A stretch of DNA of 64,000 nucleotides from Phycisphaerales bacterium. GTDB lineage: Bacteria; Planctomycetota; Phycisphaerae; Phycisphaerales; SM1A02. The notes beneath the pieces are model-generated. The model searched no databases, was not told the origin of the DNA, and worked only from the letters and a program-made list of their open reading frames with translations. Numbering within the stretch: position 1 is the stretch's first letter; each line of letters starts with the position of its first letter. The stretch covers positions 1 through 64,000 of the forward strand of contig JABABM010000003.1 of assembly GCA_014238205.1 (NCBI GenBank). Reading direction: 5' to 3'. Positions 34,460 through 43,446 of this stretch are shown in pieces. A program made the translations under genes and the position numbers.

Positions 34460-34466
34460 CGAGGTC
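34450..34466. terminator. Hairpin spanning convergent stop codons
   Basis: GACCTC (34450-34455) pairs with GAGGTC (34461-34466) over a 5-nt loop; the structure covers both the TGA of the hypothetical gene and the stop of the addA-like gene. No U-tract. It mirrors the arrangement at 3374-3392. Confidence 0.35.
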
Positions 34467-37400
34467 GATGGAAGCTCCAGATCTATATCCGCACCGATGA
34501 GCAGCAGCCTCGTTGTCACCATCTCCCTGGTGAGATCGAGCATCCGGCAGATTGCGGACGCATACGTATCCAGTTGAGGGGCATACTTGTTCAGGAGCGA
34601 GGCTCCTCCATCATCACCTACTGCATCCGACTTGAAATCGATCACGTCGGCCCAGGCAGGCAGGCCATCCCTGTATCCGATCACAACCCTGTCGAAACGA
34701 CCGACCAGAACTTCATCCTCCAGTTGAACATGCATCGGTCGCTCCCGCCAGAGAACCAATTCATCACTTGCTCGATCCACATACACCTCCCTCGACAACC
34801 TGAGTCGAACGGCGGGGCCTTCAAGGGCCCTGTAAAACGCCGCAGTCGCCTCCTTTTGCCGCTCCACTCCAACGGGAGCACCAGTCAACATTGCAGTCGT
34901 TGACAGTGCCATCTCGACCTCCTCTTCCGAGGGAAGAGCATCCTCGATCCAACCAACATGCCTGAACAGTTCATGGAGAAGTGTTCCACGGTCCGCAGCA
35001 CCTCGGGGGGCAAGTCGCCACGAACCCAGGACATCGGATGCCGAACGGGTTGCCCGAGAAGAAGGTGCAACCCTGGGACGATGACGACGGGAGGAAGGCT
35101 TGAGAACGGTGCGAGCCAGGGGCAGCCGAACAATCGCAGCATCCGGCTCGGCTGCATGTTCGGACCAGGAGGGATCACCGTGAGTCCACACGACATGATC
35201 CTCCTGCTCGGCATGTTCCTTGAGCGACTTGTCAAGACCCGGCAGAGCGGCTCGCAGAAGACCTGTGGCAGTCGAAGGCAAGCCTTCTTCCTCCTTCCCG
35301 TCTTCCAACGGAAGCATGATCATGTGCAGCGCGTGACGTGGACGAGTCATTGCCACATAGAGAACGGAGAGGGCATCCTGGACGACTTCCTTGAATCGAC
35401 CGGCACGACACTCGCCATGGAGCGTTGGAAAATACTCGATGACCGACTTGTTGAGCAGTGGAACAACCCTGGTTGGAGGCGACGTCGGGTTCTCCCTGTG
35501 AAGGTAGACGGAGTCGGTGATCCGGGAGAAATCACGGGTCAACTCGGGAAGCACGACTTCATCGAACTCAAGGCCCTTCGCCTTGTGGATCGTCATGACA
35601 CGCACGGGTGACACGGTTGACGCACTTCGAGGCGTACCGAGGACGTACCTGATGAAATCACCGGGTTGCAGGGTTGCATTCGGTTCCCATTCATCTGCAA
35701 GTTCAACAAGCTGGCGAAGCCGCAGGGCATCCCTCGGCGTACAGGATCCCGCGATCTCCTGAACAAGCGATTGGATGAACTCGCCGTAGCCTCTCGAGAG
35801 CAGGCCGGATCGAACCCTGCGAGACAGGTCGCGTGCAGTCACGATGCGAGTTGCTCGGTCAAGGTCCTCGATCGAGTCCAGACCAAGGCTGGATCCCAAT
35901 GGAGACTTCGCAACGTGATAAAGCGACCTGGTGTCCGCAGGGTGCTCCGCCAAACGGAGCAGGGAGAGCATTGCGAGAACTGCGGGGGAATCAACGAGCA
36001 GCGACGAGCCCTCTTCACTCGCATCCACCTCTGCTTTTCGAAGCATGGCGACAAGTCGAGTCGCCGTTGAATTCTGCGACACGAGTACCCCGATTGATCG
36101 ACCTGGAGCAGTGGAAGTTCGTTCCACCAGGAGCTTGACGACTTCCTCAAGGGCGTGCACGAGTCCCGGCTTTGATTCGCCAGGGTCGGGAACGAGAACC
36201 TGGACAAAGCCTGGCAGGTCCTTGGCCGCTTCATGTGTTTGAAACCGATCCGCCCAGGCATCGACACCAGCTGCAGATCCATCGATGGAGTTCCACACCT
36301 TGTTGTCCCTGATTGAATCAAACACCATGTTCACGGCATCAAGCACGACGCTTGAAGATCGCCAGCTCCGGGCAAGCGGCTCTTCTTCATCGAGCCTCCC
36401 GGAGTAGGTCGACTCGACTGCCGAGACCAGGCCGGGTGTACCGCCACGCCAGCCATAGATGGACTGTTTTGGATCCGCAAGTACGAGGAAGCCACGATCA
36501 ACATCGCCACCCTCACCACTGAGCACCTCCTCGATCAAGGGGTCGAGTACTTCAAACTGCCGTGTAGACGTGTCCTGGAACTCATCGAATGCGAGGTCAC
36601 GAATCATCCCATCAAGACGGAACCAGAGCGCCCCGAGTGATTCACGCTGGACGACACCGGCTTCGGCAAGCATCTGCTCAATGTCCCCGAAGGTATAGAG
36701 TCCCTCCCGGAACTGCCTGCGTCTGTAAATGGTTTCGATGGCCGAAAGAATCGAACGTGTTGCAATCAACTCTTCATGTCGCTTGCGGATGTACTCCGCC
36801 TTTGCATGACATACCAGGGGCTCAACAGCCTTGATCATGTCGACAGGTGGCAGGACCTTCGAAAACTCCTCCGGTGGGTCGGTCGAACATCTCATTGTCA
36901 GCCCCCGGACGAGGAACTGCTCCCACTCCGCTTCTTCCAGGTCGGAGACCATTGCACTGCGAGCCTTGCACCAGTCCTTGTTTTCAGTCCCTGCACGGGT
37001 AAGAGGCAGTGAGATCTTCGCCAGCCTGCTGACAGCGGCAGTCAGCTCCCCCGGGTCCAGACGCTGGCCTCCATCAAGTGCGGATCCGTCTTCACCAGGA
37101 GCAAGCCATGACCAGGCCGCCTCGGGATCATGGGCCATTCGAGTTGCACGGATGAGTTGCAGCAGTTCGGTCCTGAAGCCTCCCCCCCATATCCGACGGG
37201 TGATGTCCGCATGGACAGAACGCTTTCGTTCGCCACGCTGCATGAGCGTGACAAGAAGGGACATCGACTTGCGGTCTATGGAATCAAGAACCTCGTTCAC
37301 GCATTCGGACCTGAGCCTGTCCATGCTCGACGAGTCTGCAATGGTCCAATTGGCAGGAAGCCCGACCTCTGATGGAAAGCACTGGCAGATTCGATGAAAA

Positions 37401-37738
37401 ACACCATCGAGGGTGTTGATCTGTACTCGATGCAGGTTTCGGATGAACTCGGCCAGAACGGCCCGTACTTCCTCCCGCGTAGGCGGATCCTGCAACCCAA
37501 AACTCGCCTGGTACCGCTTCATCGCTTCTGGATCGAGCACTGCCTGTGCAAGATGCTCGAGAATACGTGACTGGATTTCTCCCGCAGCCTTCCGCGTAAA
37601 TGTAGATGCAAGGATCCGATCACAACCGGGATCACCTTCGGTCCGAAGTCGGTACACCATCCAGCCGATCAAGCGGTTGGACAACGTGAATGTCTTGCCG
37701 GATCCTGCAGAGGCGATGATGACGGATCGTGTGGTCAT
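34454..37738 (-). CDS. addA: AddA-like UvrD-family helicase-nuclease
   Basis: A 1094-residue SF1A helicase with a C-terminal nuclease. Helicase motifs in order: Walker A ASAGSGKT near residues 9-16, DEFQDTS (motif II), VLADPKQSIYGWRGG (motif III), VMTIHKAKGLEFDEVVLP (motif V) and LYVAMTRPRHAL (motif VI). A PD-(D/E)XK nuclease core occurs in the last 180 residues, with VIDFKSDAVG. This matches AddA of the AddAB complex, which resects double-strand breaks for RecA. It overlaps the addB-like gene by four bases (ATGA), fixing the pair as one complex. Confidence 0.88.
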   Translation of the reverse strand: MTTRSVIIASAGSGKTFTLSNRLIGWMVYRLRTEGDPGCDRILASTFTRKAAGEIQSRILEHLAQAVLDPEAMKRYQASFGLQDPPTREEVRAVLAEFIRNLHRVQINTLDGVFHRICQCFPSEVGLPANWTIADSSSMDRLRSECVNEVLDSIDRKSMSLLVTLMQRGERKRSVHADITRRIWGGGFRTELLQLIRATRMAHDPEAAWSWLAPGEDGSALDGGQRLDPGELTAAVSRLAKISLPLTRAGTENKDWCKARSAMVSDLEEAEWEQFLVRGLTMRCSTDPPEEFSKVLPPVDMIKAVEPLVCHAKAEYIRKRHEELIATRSILSAIETIYRRRQFREGLYTFGDIEQMLAEAGVVQRESLGALWFRLDGMIRDLAFDEFQDTSTRQFEVLDPLIEEVLSGEGGDVDRGFLVLADPKQSIYGWRGGTPGLVSAVESTYSGRLDEEEPLARSWRSSSVVLDAVNMVFDSIRDNKVWNSIDGSAAGVDAWADRFQTHEAAKDLPGFVQVLVPDPGESKPGLVHALEEVVKLLVERTSTAPGRSIGVLVSQNSTATRLVAMLRKAEVDASEEGSSLLVDSPAVLAMLSLLRLAEHPADTRSLYHVAKSPLGSSLGLDSIEDLDRATRIVTARDLSRRVRSGLLSRGYGEFIQSLVQEIAGSCTPRDALRLRQLVELADEWEPNATLQPGDFIRYVLGTPRSASTVSPVRVMTIHKAKGLEFDEVVLPELTRDFSRITDSVYLHRENPTSPPTRVVPLLNKSVIEYFPTLHGECRAGRFKEVVQDALSVLYVAMTRPRHALHMIMLPLEDGKEEEGLPSTATGLLRAALPGLDKSLKEHAEQEDHVVWTHGDPSWSEHAAEPDAAIVRLPLARTVLKPSSRRHRPRVAPSSRATRSASDVLGSWRLAPRGAADRGTLLHELFRHVGWIEDALPSEEEVEMALSTTAMLTGAPVGVERQKEATAAFYRALEGPAVRLRLSREVYVDRASDELVLWRERPMHVQLEDEVLVGRFDRVVIGYRDGLPAWADVIDFKSDAVGDDGGASLLNKYAPQLDTYASAICRMLDLTREMVTTRLLLIGADIDLELPSTSS

Positions 37739-40536
37739 GATTCCGGCTCATCCTGTTCAAGATCAATCACGCCGGAACCACAGATCCACGCCCAGTCATC
37801 CCAATGAGACTTGAAATCGGGGTTCGGGTCGAACTTCTGCTCAATGACGTTCGACACGATCTCCCTGGCAACATCGTCACCGGCAAGAAGGAGGTCGTCA
37901 TCCCATTTAGGCTGATCCAATCTCGTCTTGTCGATCTTGGCAGGCAACTCCATGAAACAGAGATTGCCGGGCTCCACGTGCAAGTCGATCGATGCCATGA
38001 GATGCCGGTAGAGCGGCATCTGGAGGTCGTACCAGCGGTTCAGTTTCTTGGACCAGTGCACCCTGACCACGCCCTTGCCCGCGTCACTCGTCTTGAAGTC
38101 GATCGCCCGATAGCCATGCTCGGGGTGCTCATCAATCCGATCGATCTTTCCTGTCAGGCGGATTCGATGTTCCCCGGGCAATGGAGCCGCTGGATGATCA
38201 TCGCCCTTCCTCTCGCCAAAGGATTTCTCGACCGCAACGATTCTCCAGCCCGAGCGTGCCTCCTGGACATGGATCGGGGCGTATGCATGCAGTCTTCGAC
38301 GAAGCGTCTCCACCTGGAGATGGACTGATGGAAGTCGTGATCGGCCGAGGCGATCCTGGACGATGCCGTCGAGAATCGAATCCAGTTCCTTCCTCACGAT
38401 GGTGGCATCGAGAAATGGCTTCTTCTGATCGATTTCCTGGAGGCCAAGTTGTTCAAGCACATCGTGGGCGAGCGTTCCGAAAGCCCCTCCCTCCAGTTCA
38501 TTGGGCGGATCCTCCCGAGTTCGCAGCCGCAGAACATATCGAAGCATGTACCTGTATGGGCATTCCAGATAGCTACGAAACGAGGTAACACTCATCCGCT
38601 TGACAGCTGGAGTTGTTGTCGGCATCGGACATGACGTAAATACGTCGACACCTGCTGAAGGAGTGGGCGATGGAGGCGTGGGCAGGCTCGGCGCGGAAGT
38701 CGGGGAATTCGAAACAAGGAGGACACGGGAAGCTGTTTTGTCGTCTTCCCCCGCCAGGAGCAGCCTGCTTGGCTTCAGTGGATTGCCCTCGGAACCCTGG
38801 CGGCCAAGTATGAATCGAACAGTCCTGCCACTGTTGATGATCGCCTCGACGAGAAAGGCATCACGGGCATAACGACGGTCATTGTCGACCAGCCCAAGCT
38901 TGCGACGCAGTTCATTTGGAAGAAACGGATCTGCGTTTACCGAGGTAGGCAGCTCTCCCTCGTTGCAGCCGGTAATGAACAACACGGGCGCATCATCAAG
39001 ATGGCAGTCGAGCCAGCCTATCAGGTCAACCGCTCCCTCTTTCCTGCTGGACCGGATATTCGATGTCTCCAACGAAGACAGGATCATCCGAAGCATGGCC
39101 GCCGCAGACATGGTTCCTGCGATTTCCGGATGTGCCTGGGCAAACTGCGAGAGTCGATCGAGGATCATGTCGCACGCCTTCAGGTCTTCCTCGGCCAGGG
39201 AATCGAAGGACGGCGTCAGCCACGTTTCAAGAAGTTCCCGAAGCAACTCGGCTCGATCAGAGACGGACTCGATTGCATGACGCATCGGATGCAACTGCTG
39301 GAGAAGTGGGCGGATGGCGATGGCCAGTCCCCGATGATCGTCCGGCAGAAAGGTGGACAGTTCGAGCGGCACACACTTCTCGAGGTAGGCGTCGTATGCT
39401 TCGATTGGATCATCGATTGCTCCGGGACATGTAGCCAGCCATGCTTCGATGACCGGATGCCGGAGGAGCGGTGACACATCTGACGCATTACCGTGAACAA
39501 GGAATGCTTCAACCGCGGCAAGGAGTCGACAGATGGAAGAGTGATTGGCCGGCCTTCCTGCATGAGCGTGAGCAGGTATTCCCCACTGGGGCAGGATTCT
39601 GCAGAACGTCGGCAGAAGATCGGCATCGGGGATACCGACGGTGACCGAGTCGATGGCATCCACCTCTTCGAGGTTTCCCATCATCTCGATTGCAGTTGTT
39701 GCCTGTTCTCCGGGGCCATCGACGATACGGAGCATGTCTTCCTCGATGGGAATGACACGCTGCATCCAGCGTTCTGGAAGAACGCAGCCGTGTTCATCAA
39801 AGAGATCGGATTCCTCTTCATCTGCGTGGATCATCGAGAAGACTTCCACCCCTGAGGATGAGAGAAGTTCCAGGAAACCACGTTGAAGCGCGTTGAGATC
39901 AGCGCTGATGAAACCAACCTGTTTAAACTCACTGACGGCAAGTTCACCCGGGTCAAGAAGAAGCTGATGGACCGCGGAATCCTGTTCCTCGAGTCCACAT
40001 CGGCCAAGAAGTTTCGTGCGTTCCGCCTGCAAGCGACCCATCGCCGACCATCGCTGCTCTTCGAATGAACCTGCAATCGCTTCGTTGTTCGTAACATCCT
40101 CGAACAGCAGGCCAGCTCCACCAAGCTCCCTTGCCAGGTTGGCAAGACGCTGGGCCAACTCCTCCATGGATGCCTCCGTGGGATCTTGTTCTCCAAGCAG
40201 CGGGATGAGATCGGCCCTGGATGCCTTCCGAAGAACCTGGATCCAGGCAAGCCGATCCGTGACCTGGTCCGGCCTGGGAAGGCGCGGGGCAAGGAATGCG
40301 CCTGGCAGCCCCGCCGGAGTCGTCATCGTTGGAGGTGCATAGAGCAAGCTGCCTGAAACCGCATGCTCAAGCAGGATGTCTCCAAGGCGACGCATGGCCC
40401 GGGCTGAGGGTAGAACCAGGAGTACGCTTTCCAGGTTCCACTCACCTGCGGCTGGAGGTTGGCGGAGAAGAAGAAGATCCGCGACTGCATGCAGGCAATG
40501 GTGACCTGTTCCAAGAAAGACCCGCTCAAGAGGCAT
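37735..40536 (-). CDS. addB: AddB-like nuclease subunit
   Basis: A 933-residue protein with the inactive-helicase-plus-nuclease layout of AddB. The N-terminal GTGHHCL region lacks the GKS/T of a Walker A motif, so this subunit probably does not hydrolyse ATP. The C-terminal PD-(D/E)XK nuclease has the S-F-R-S-Y-L-E-C-P-Y-R-Y entry motif and the YRAIDFKTSDAG catalytic block. Of the iron-sulfur cysteines seen in Bacillus AddB, only the one in ECPY is obvious to me. Translationally coupled to addA. Together they should form a dual-nuclease RecBCD-type recombination machine. Confidence 0.83.
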   Translation of the reverse strand: MPLERVFLGTGHHCLHAVADLLLLRQPPAAGEWNLESVLLVLPSARAMRRLGDILLEHAVSGSLLYAPPTMTTPAGLPGAFLAPRLPRPDQVTDRLAWIQVLRKASRADLIPLLGEQDPTEASMEELAQRLANLARELGGAGLLFEDVTNNEAIAGSFEEQRWSAMGRLQAERTKLLGRCGLEEQDSAVHQLLLDPGELAVSEFKQVGFISADLNALQRGFLELLSSSGVEVFSMIHADEEESDLFDEHGCVLPERWMQRVIPIEEDMLRIVDGPGEQATTAIEMMGNLEEVDAIDSVTVGIPDADLLPTFCRILPQWGIPAHAHAGRPANHSSICRLLAAVEAFLVHGNASDVSPLLRHPVIEAWLATCPGAIDDPIEAYDAYLEKCVPLELSTFLPDDHRGLAIAIRPLLQQLHPMRHAIESVSDRAELLRELLETWLTPSFDSLAEEDLKACDMILDRLSQFAQAHPEIAGTMSAAAMLRMILSSLETSNIRSSRKEGAVDLIGWLDCHLDDAPVLFITGCNEGELPTSVNADPFLPNELRRKLGLVDNDRRYARDAFLVEAIINSGRTVRFILGRQGSEGNPLKPSRLLLAGEDDKTASRVLLVSNSPTSAPSLPTPPSPTPSAGVDVFTSCPMPTTTPAVKRMSVTSFRSYLECPYRYMLRYVLRLRTREDPPNELEGGAFGTLAHDVLEQLGLQEIDQKKPFLDATIVRKELDSILDGIVQDRLGRSRLPSVHLQVETLRRRLHAYAPIHVQEARSGWRIVAVEKSFGERKGDDHPAAPLPGEHRIRLTGKIDRIDEHPEHGYRAIDFKTSDAGKGVVRVHWSKKLNRWYDLQMPLYRHLMASIDLHVEPGNLCFMELPAKIDKTRLDQPKWDDDLLLAGDDVAREIVSNVIEQKFDPNPDFKSHWDDWAWICGSGVIDLEQDEPES

Positions 40537-40560
40537 GGACGACGAGTATACCTCCCCCGC

Positions 40561-41382
40561 CTAATCGCCTTCGGGCTTTGGAGCGTCGCCTTCGTCTTCT
40601 TTCTTGCTGCCGCTGCCAATGGAACCCTTGAGTGCATCCTTCACGTTTTCAAAACCTTCCTTCAGTTTCGAAAACGGAACAAGCGGCAAGTCGGTGGTTA
40701 TCTTTCGGAGGCTGGTCATCGTTACCCCGGATAGACCATCGATGGGGTGCTTGAATGCATGGCTGAGAATTGCGTGGGTCAGGATGTTCACGAACTGACT
40801 TGTCATGCGATGCGTGTCGGATTTCGTGCCTATATTCTTGACCGTGAAATCTGGGATCTTCGTTTCCAAGGATCCTCCGGCAATCGTCACGATATCGCCG
40901 TTGGCAGTAAGCACGAGGTTCTTGACCTCAAGGGTGTTTATCTCCAGTTCCGTCGGGGTATCGGTCTGGGGTTGATCTGCAACATATGCCTGGATGTTCT
41001 TGATCACATCTTCGATGTTGATTTTCTTGTCGACCTCCTCGAGATCGAATGTCAGGCCATCAAGTACAACACGGGAAATATCGATGTCATCAGACATCAA
41101 TGTGCCAAGGCCGCAGTCAATTTCAGCCCTGTCAATCGTGAGGAGAAACTCCTTCTTGAATCCTGGTGGATTCTTGATCGTGATTCCAGTGAATGTGGAG
41201 CTTGATGAAAGTACGCCGAGATCAACCCCGCCGAAGTGCGCCTCGACACCGAGAATCTCCGACACTTCACTGTCGATGACCGAGCGGGCTATTACGTCGA
41301 CCAGCCGCAACCCGACAAGGCCGAGAATGAGCCCGGAAACAACGACGATCGTGATCACTCTTGTGGCTTTTGATTGCTTCAT
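40561..41382 (-). CDS. AsmA-like membrane-anchored protein
   Basis: A 273-residue protein with one N-terminal membrane helix (about 8-27), then a beta-rich domain with the AsmA/DUF748-like phrases VEAHFGGVDLGVLSSSSTFTG, I-K-N-P-P-G-F and ISRVVLDGLTFDLE. AsmA-like proteins span the periplasm and are linked to lipid transport or outer-membrane assembly; many are over 600 residues, so this is a short form. The acidic/Lys-rich tail GSGSKKEDEGDAPKPEGD is low complexity. It lies 24 bases upstream of addB on the same strand; a functional link is not evident. Confidence 0.65.
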   Translation of the reverse strand: MKQSKATRVITIVVVSGLILGLVGLRLVDVIARSVIDSEVSEILGVEAHFGGVDLGVLSSSSTFTGITIKNPPGFKKEFLLTIDRAEIDCGLGTLMSDDIDISRVVLDGLTFDLEEVDKKINIEDVIKNIQAYVADQPQTDTPTELEINTLEVKNLVLTANGDIVTIAGGSLETKIPDFTVKNIGTKSDTHRMTSQFVNILTHAILSHAFKHPIDGLSGVTMTSLRKITTDLPLVPFSKLKEGFENVKDALKGSIGSGSKKEDEGDAPKPEGD

Positions 41383-41421
41383 AGATGGTCATTGTCACCG
41401 TGATCCAGCAGATCATCAAGT

Positions 41422-43017
41422 TCAGGCGGGAGCGTGGCTCGATTCGCCAAGAATTCGTCGAGTCTGGTGGACGTCTATGAAGGGGAGAATGGCCACGATC
41501 GCCAGTTGAAAGAGGCCGAACACGATCATGATGTTCACGATCCCGTACTCCTCGACCGGCCCTGAAATCCACTGCCCGGTCGTAGTCGACAGGTTGAGAA
41601 TGGCCATGTAGGCCGTGAACTGCGTACCTGCGACTATTGGCCACGAAACGGTCATGTACATCGAGAAGAGCCCGACGCTGGCCAGGGAAACGAGGAAGCC
41701 CTCGGCAAGGATGAAGGCTGTCATGGCGCCGTCCGATGTCCAGGAGAACCACTCCAAGCCAAGCAGATCCGGATCCATCGCCGCAAAGGCGAGGTAGGTG
41801 AGTCCAAGGCAGATCGTTCCGAATGCGATGATCCGCTTTGCACCGAATGCGTCGGCCAGGAATCCGCCTCCCATGGCACCTGCCAGGCCGAGGAAGACGC
41901 CATACCCCCCGGATATATCCGTGTAGTCGGTTCGTGACCAACCCAGGTCCTGCTGGTAGAAGACCTGGAGAATCGGGCCAAGTGCACCATTGGCAATGAA
42001 CATCCCCAAACCGATGAAGCCTGCAAGGATCGATGATCGAAGTGAAAATGCCTTGCCAAGGCGTTTGAAGAGAACCTTGATGGATCTGGAAACCGCGGCT
42101 GCAGTTTCTTTCTGCACTTCACCCCGTGTCCAGGGCAGCAGTTTCTCTCCAGAACGTTCACGCAGGAACAATGGTATGCAGAGTATTACGGCGAGTATCA
42201 GCGTCTGCCATGCGAATACGCCTCCAAGTCCACTCGACGTCAATACTCTGCTCAGTACAGCTCCCCCGATGAACGTGCCTATGAATTTGGATCCATACAT
42301 GAGACCGCTGACTCGACCACGCTCCTCTTCCCGAAGCAGATCGACCGCAAGCGCATCAACCGATACATCCTGGAGCGAGTTGAAGATGTTGTGAGTGAAT
42401 ACCATCCAGCCGATCAGTACGAGCGATTCGGTGATCGACGGTACGAACGCCATGATGGCGATCGTCACGATCATTCCAGCCTGCGCAAGAAGAATCCATG
42501 GACGACGTCGCCCCATTGCCGGGATGCCGTATCGATCGATCATCGGCCCCCAGACCCATTTGAATGTCCAGGGAAGCGTGCCCATTGCAAGAAGGCCGCC
42601 GATCTGAGCCGTAGTGGCATTGGATTCCACGAGGTAGGCAGCGAGGGTGACTGTCACGAATCCATAGGGAATCCCCTGGGCGACATACAGGATGCAAAGC
42701 GTCAGAAGCCTCAGCAATGGACGATCCGACAGGTTCAACTGTGCGCGGGGCGATGCTGGAGAGGGTCGATGGCTGGTGGAGGATCTGAGTCGCACCAGGA
42801 GGACGATCACACCGCCAACGATCGCCAGGATGAGGATCCAGGAAAGCAGGTTCAGCGTGTCGGTGAAATTAGTCAGCGCTTCCAGGCCGGCGTCTGGAAG
42901 CGTCTGTCCTGTCGAAGTGCGAGGCGAAGAAATGCAACTTGCCAGGATACCTGCGACAAAGACCACCACCGTGCCAATCAGAAGCACCCTGGCTATTGGT
43001 CGGTCAGGAAGGGGCAT
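41422..43017 (-). CDS. MFS transporter (AmpG-like) with lipobox N-terminal module
   Basis: A 531-residue protein. From about residue 95 it is a 12-helix major facilitator, closest in pattern to the AmpG/acetyl-CoA transporter-like group: LCILYVAQGIPYGFVTVTLAAYL, TLPWTFKWVWGPMIDRYGIPAMGRRRPW, NSLQDVSVDALAVDLL. AmpG-type carriers take up anhydromuropeptides, so a cell-wall recycling role is possible but not proven. In front is an extra module with lipobox ILASC (Cys28), D-A-G-x-E at 42-46 and a membrane helix (about 60-77), aligning without gaps to the start of the DUF4212 protein at 14080. This would add a thirteenth membrane segment. Confidence 0.83.
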   Translation of the reverse strand: MPLPDRPIARVLLIGTVVVFVAGILASCISSPRTSTGQTLPDAGLEALTNFTDTLNLLSWILILAIVGGVIVLLVRLRSSTSHRPSPASPRAQLNLSDRPLLRLLTLCILYVAQGIPYGFVTVTLAAYLVESNATTAQIGGLLAMGTLPWTFKWVWGPMIDRYGIPAMGRRRPWILLAQAGMIVTIAIMAFVPSITESLVLIGWMVFTHNIFNSLQDVSVDALAVDLLREEERGRVSGLMYGSKFIGTFIGGAVLSRVLTSSGLGGVFAWQTLILAVILCIPLFLRERSGEKLLPWTRGEVQKETAAAVSRSIKVLFKRLGKAFSLRSSILAGFIGLGMFIANGALGPILQVFYQQDLGWSRTDYTDISGGYGVFLGLAGAMGGGFLADAFGAKRIIAFGTICLGLTYLAFAAMDPDLLGLEWFSWTSDGAMTAFILAEGFLVSLASVGLFSMYMTVSWPIVAGTQFTAYMAILNLSTTTGQWISGPVEEYGIVNIMIVFGLFQLAIVAILPFIDVHQTRRILGESSHAPA

Positions 43018-43074
43018 CCTGGCTCCTGTCTTCTGGCATGTTCAGGTTGCTGACCATGTGAAAATGGGGCTGAG

Positions 43075-43413
43075 TCAGGTTGATCCGTATCCTTCTTCCT
43101 TCAACTGCTCGATCGCCATGCGCTCGCATTCCTCCAACTTTCCCATGATCATCGCATCATCGAAGTCGACGCCACTGGCTCCAAGGTCGGTTCTGATCTT
43201 CGCAAGAACATCCTCTACCCCCGGTTCCTTGATGTCCTCCTTGACGACATCCATGGCGTAGGCATCAACTGCATCACCCTCCAGGCCCATGCAGCCGGCT
43301 GCCCATCGTCCAAGCAACTTGTTCCGGCGGGCTTCGATCCGGAACTGCACTTCTGAAGCGTGCTTCAGTTTCGCGTCCTGCCCCTCTTCCATCTTCTCGA
43401 ATCCACTGGACAT
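43075..43413 (-). CDS. DUF1476 protein, F1-ATPase zeta subunit-like
   Basis: A 112-residue all-helical protein. Residues about 26-80 match the zeta-subunit family described as an F1-ATPase inhibitor in alphaproteobacteria: F-R-I-E-A-R-R-N-K-L-L-G-x-W-A-A-G, then G-x-x-G-D-x-x-x-A-Y-A, VV-x-x-D-I-x-EPG-x-EDV, and an acidic amphipathic C-terminus. In those bacteria it blocks ATP hydrolysis by inserting an N-terminal segment into F1. That inhibitory N-terminus varies among relatives, so the ability to inhibit is not certain here. Located between the MFS carrier and a PH-like membrane protein in a leftward run; no ATP synthase genes are nearby. Confidence 0.85.
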   Translation of the reverse strand: MSSGFEKMEEGQDAKLKHASEVQFRIEARRNKLLGRWAAGCMGLEGDAVDAYAMDVVKEDIKEPGVEDVLAKIRTDLGASGVDFDDAMIMGKLEECERMAIEQLKEEGYGST

Positions 43414-43446
43414 GCTCGTAGTCCTCCATGTAATGAACTTGGGGCA

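Noticed and set aside
34454-40536. AddA/AddB pair as a novel phage-defence system
   Set aside because: All motifs fit housekeeping AddAB recombination and neighbouring genes are not defence genes.
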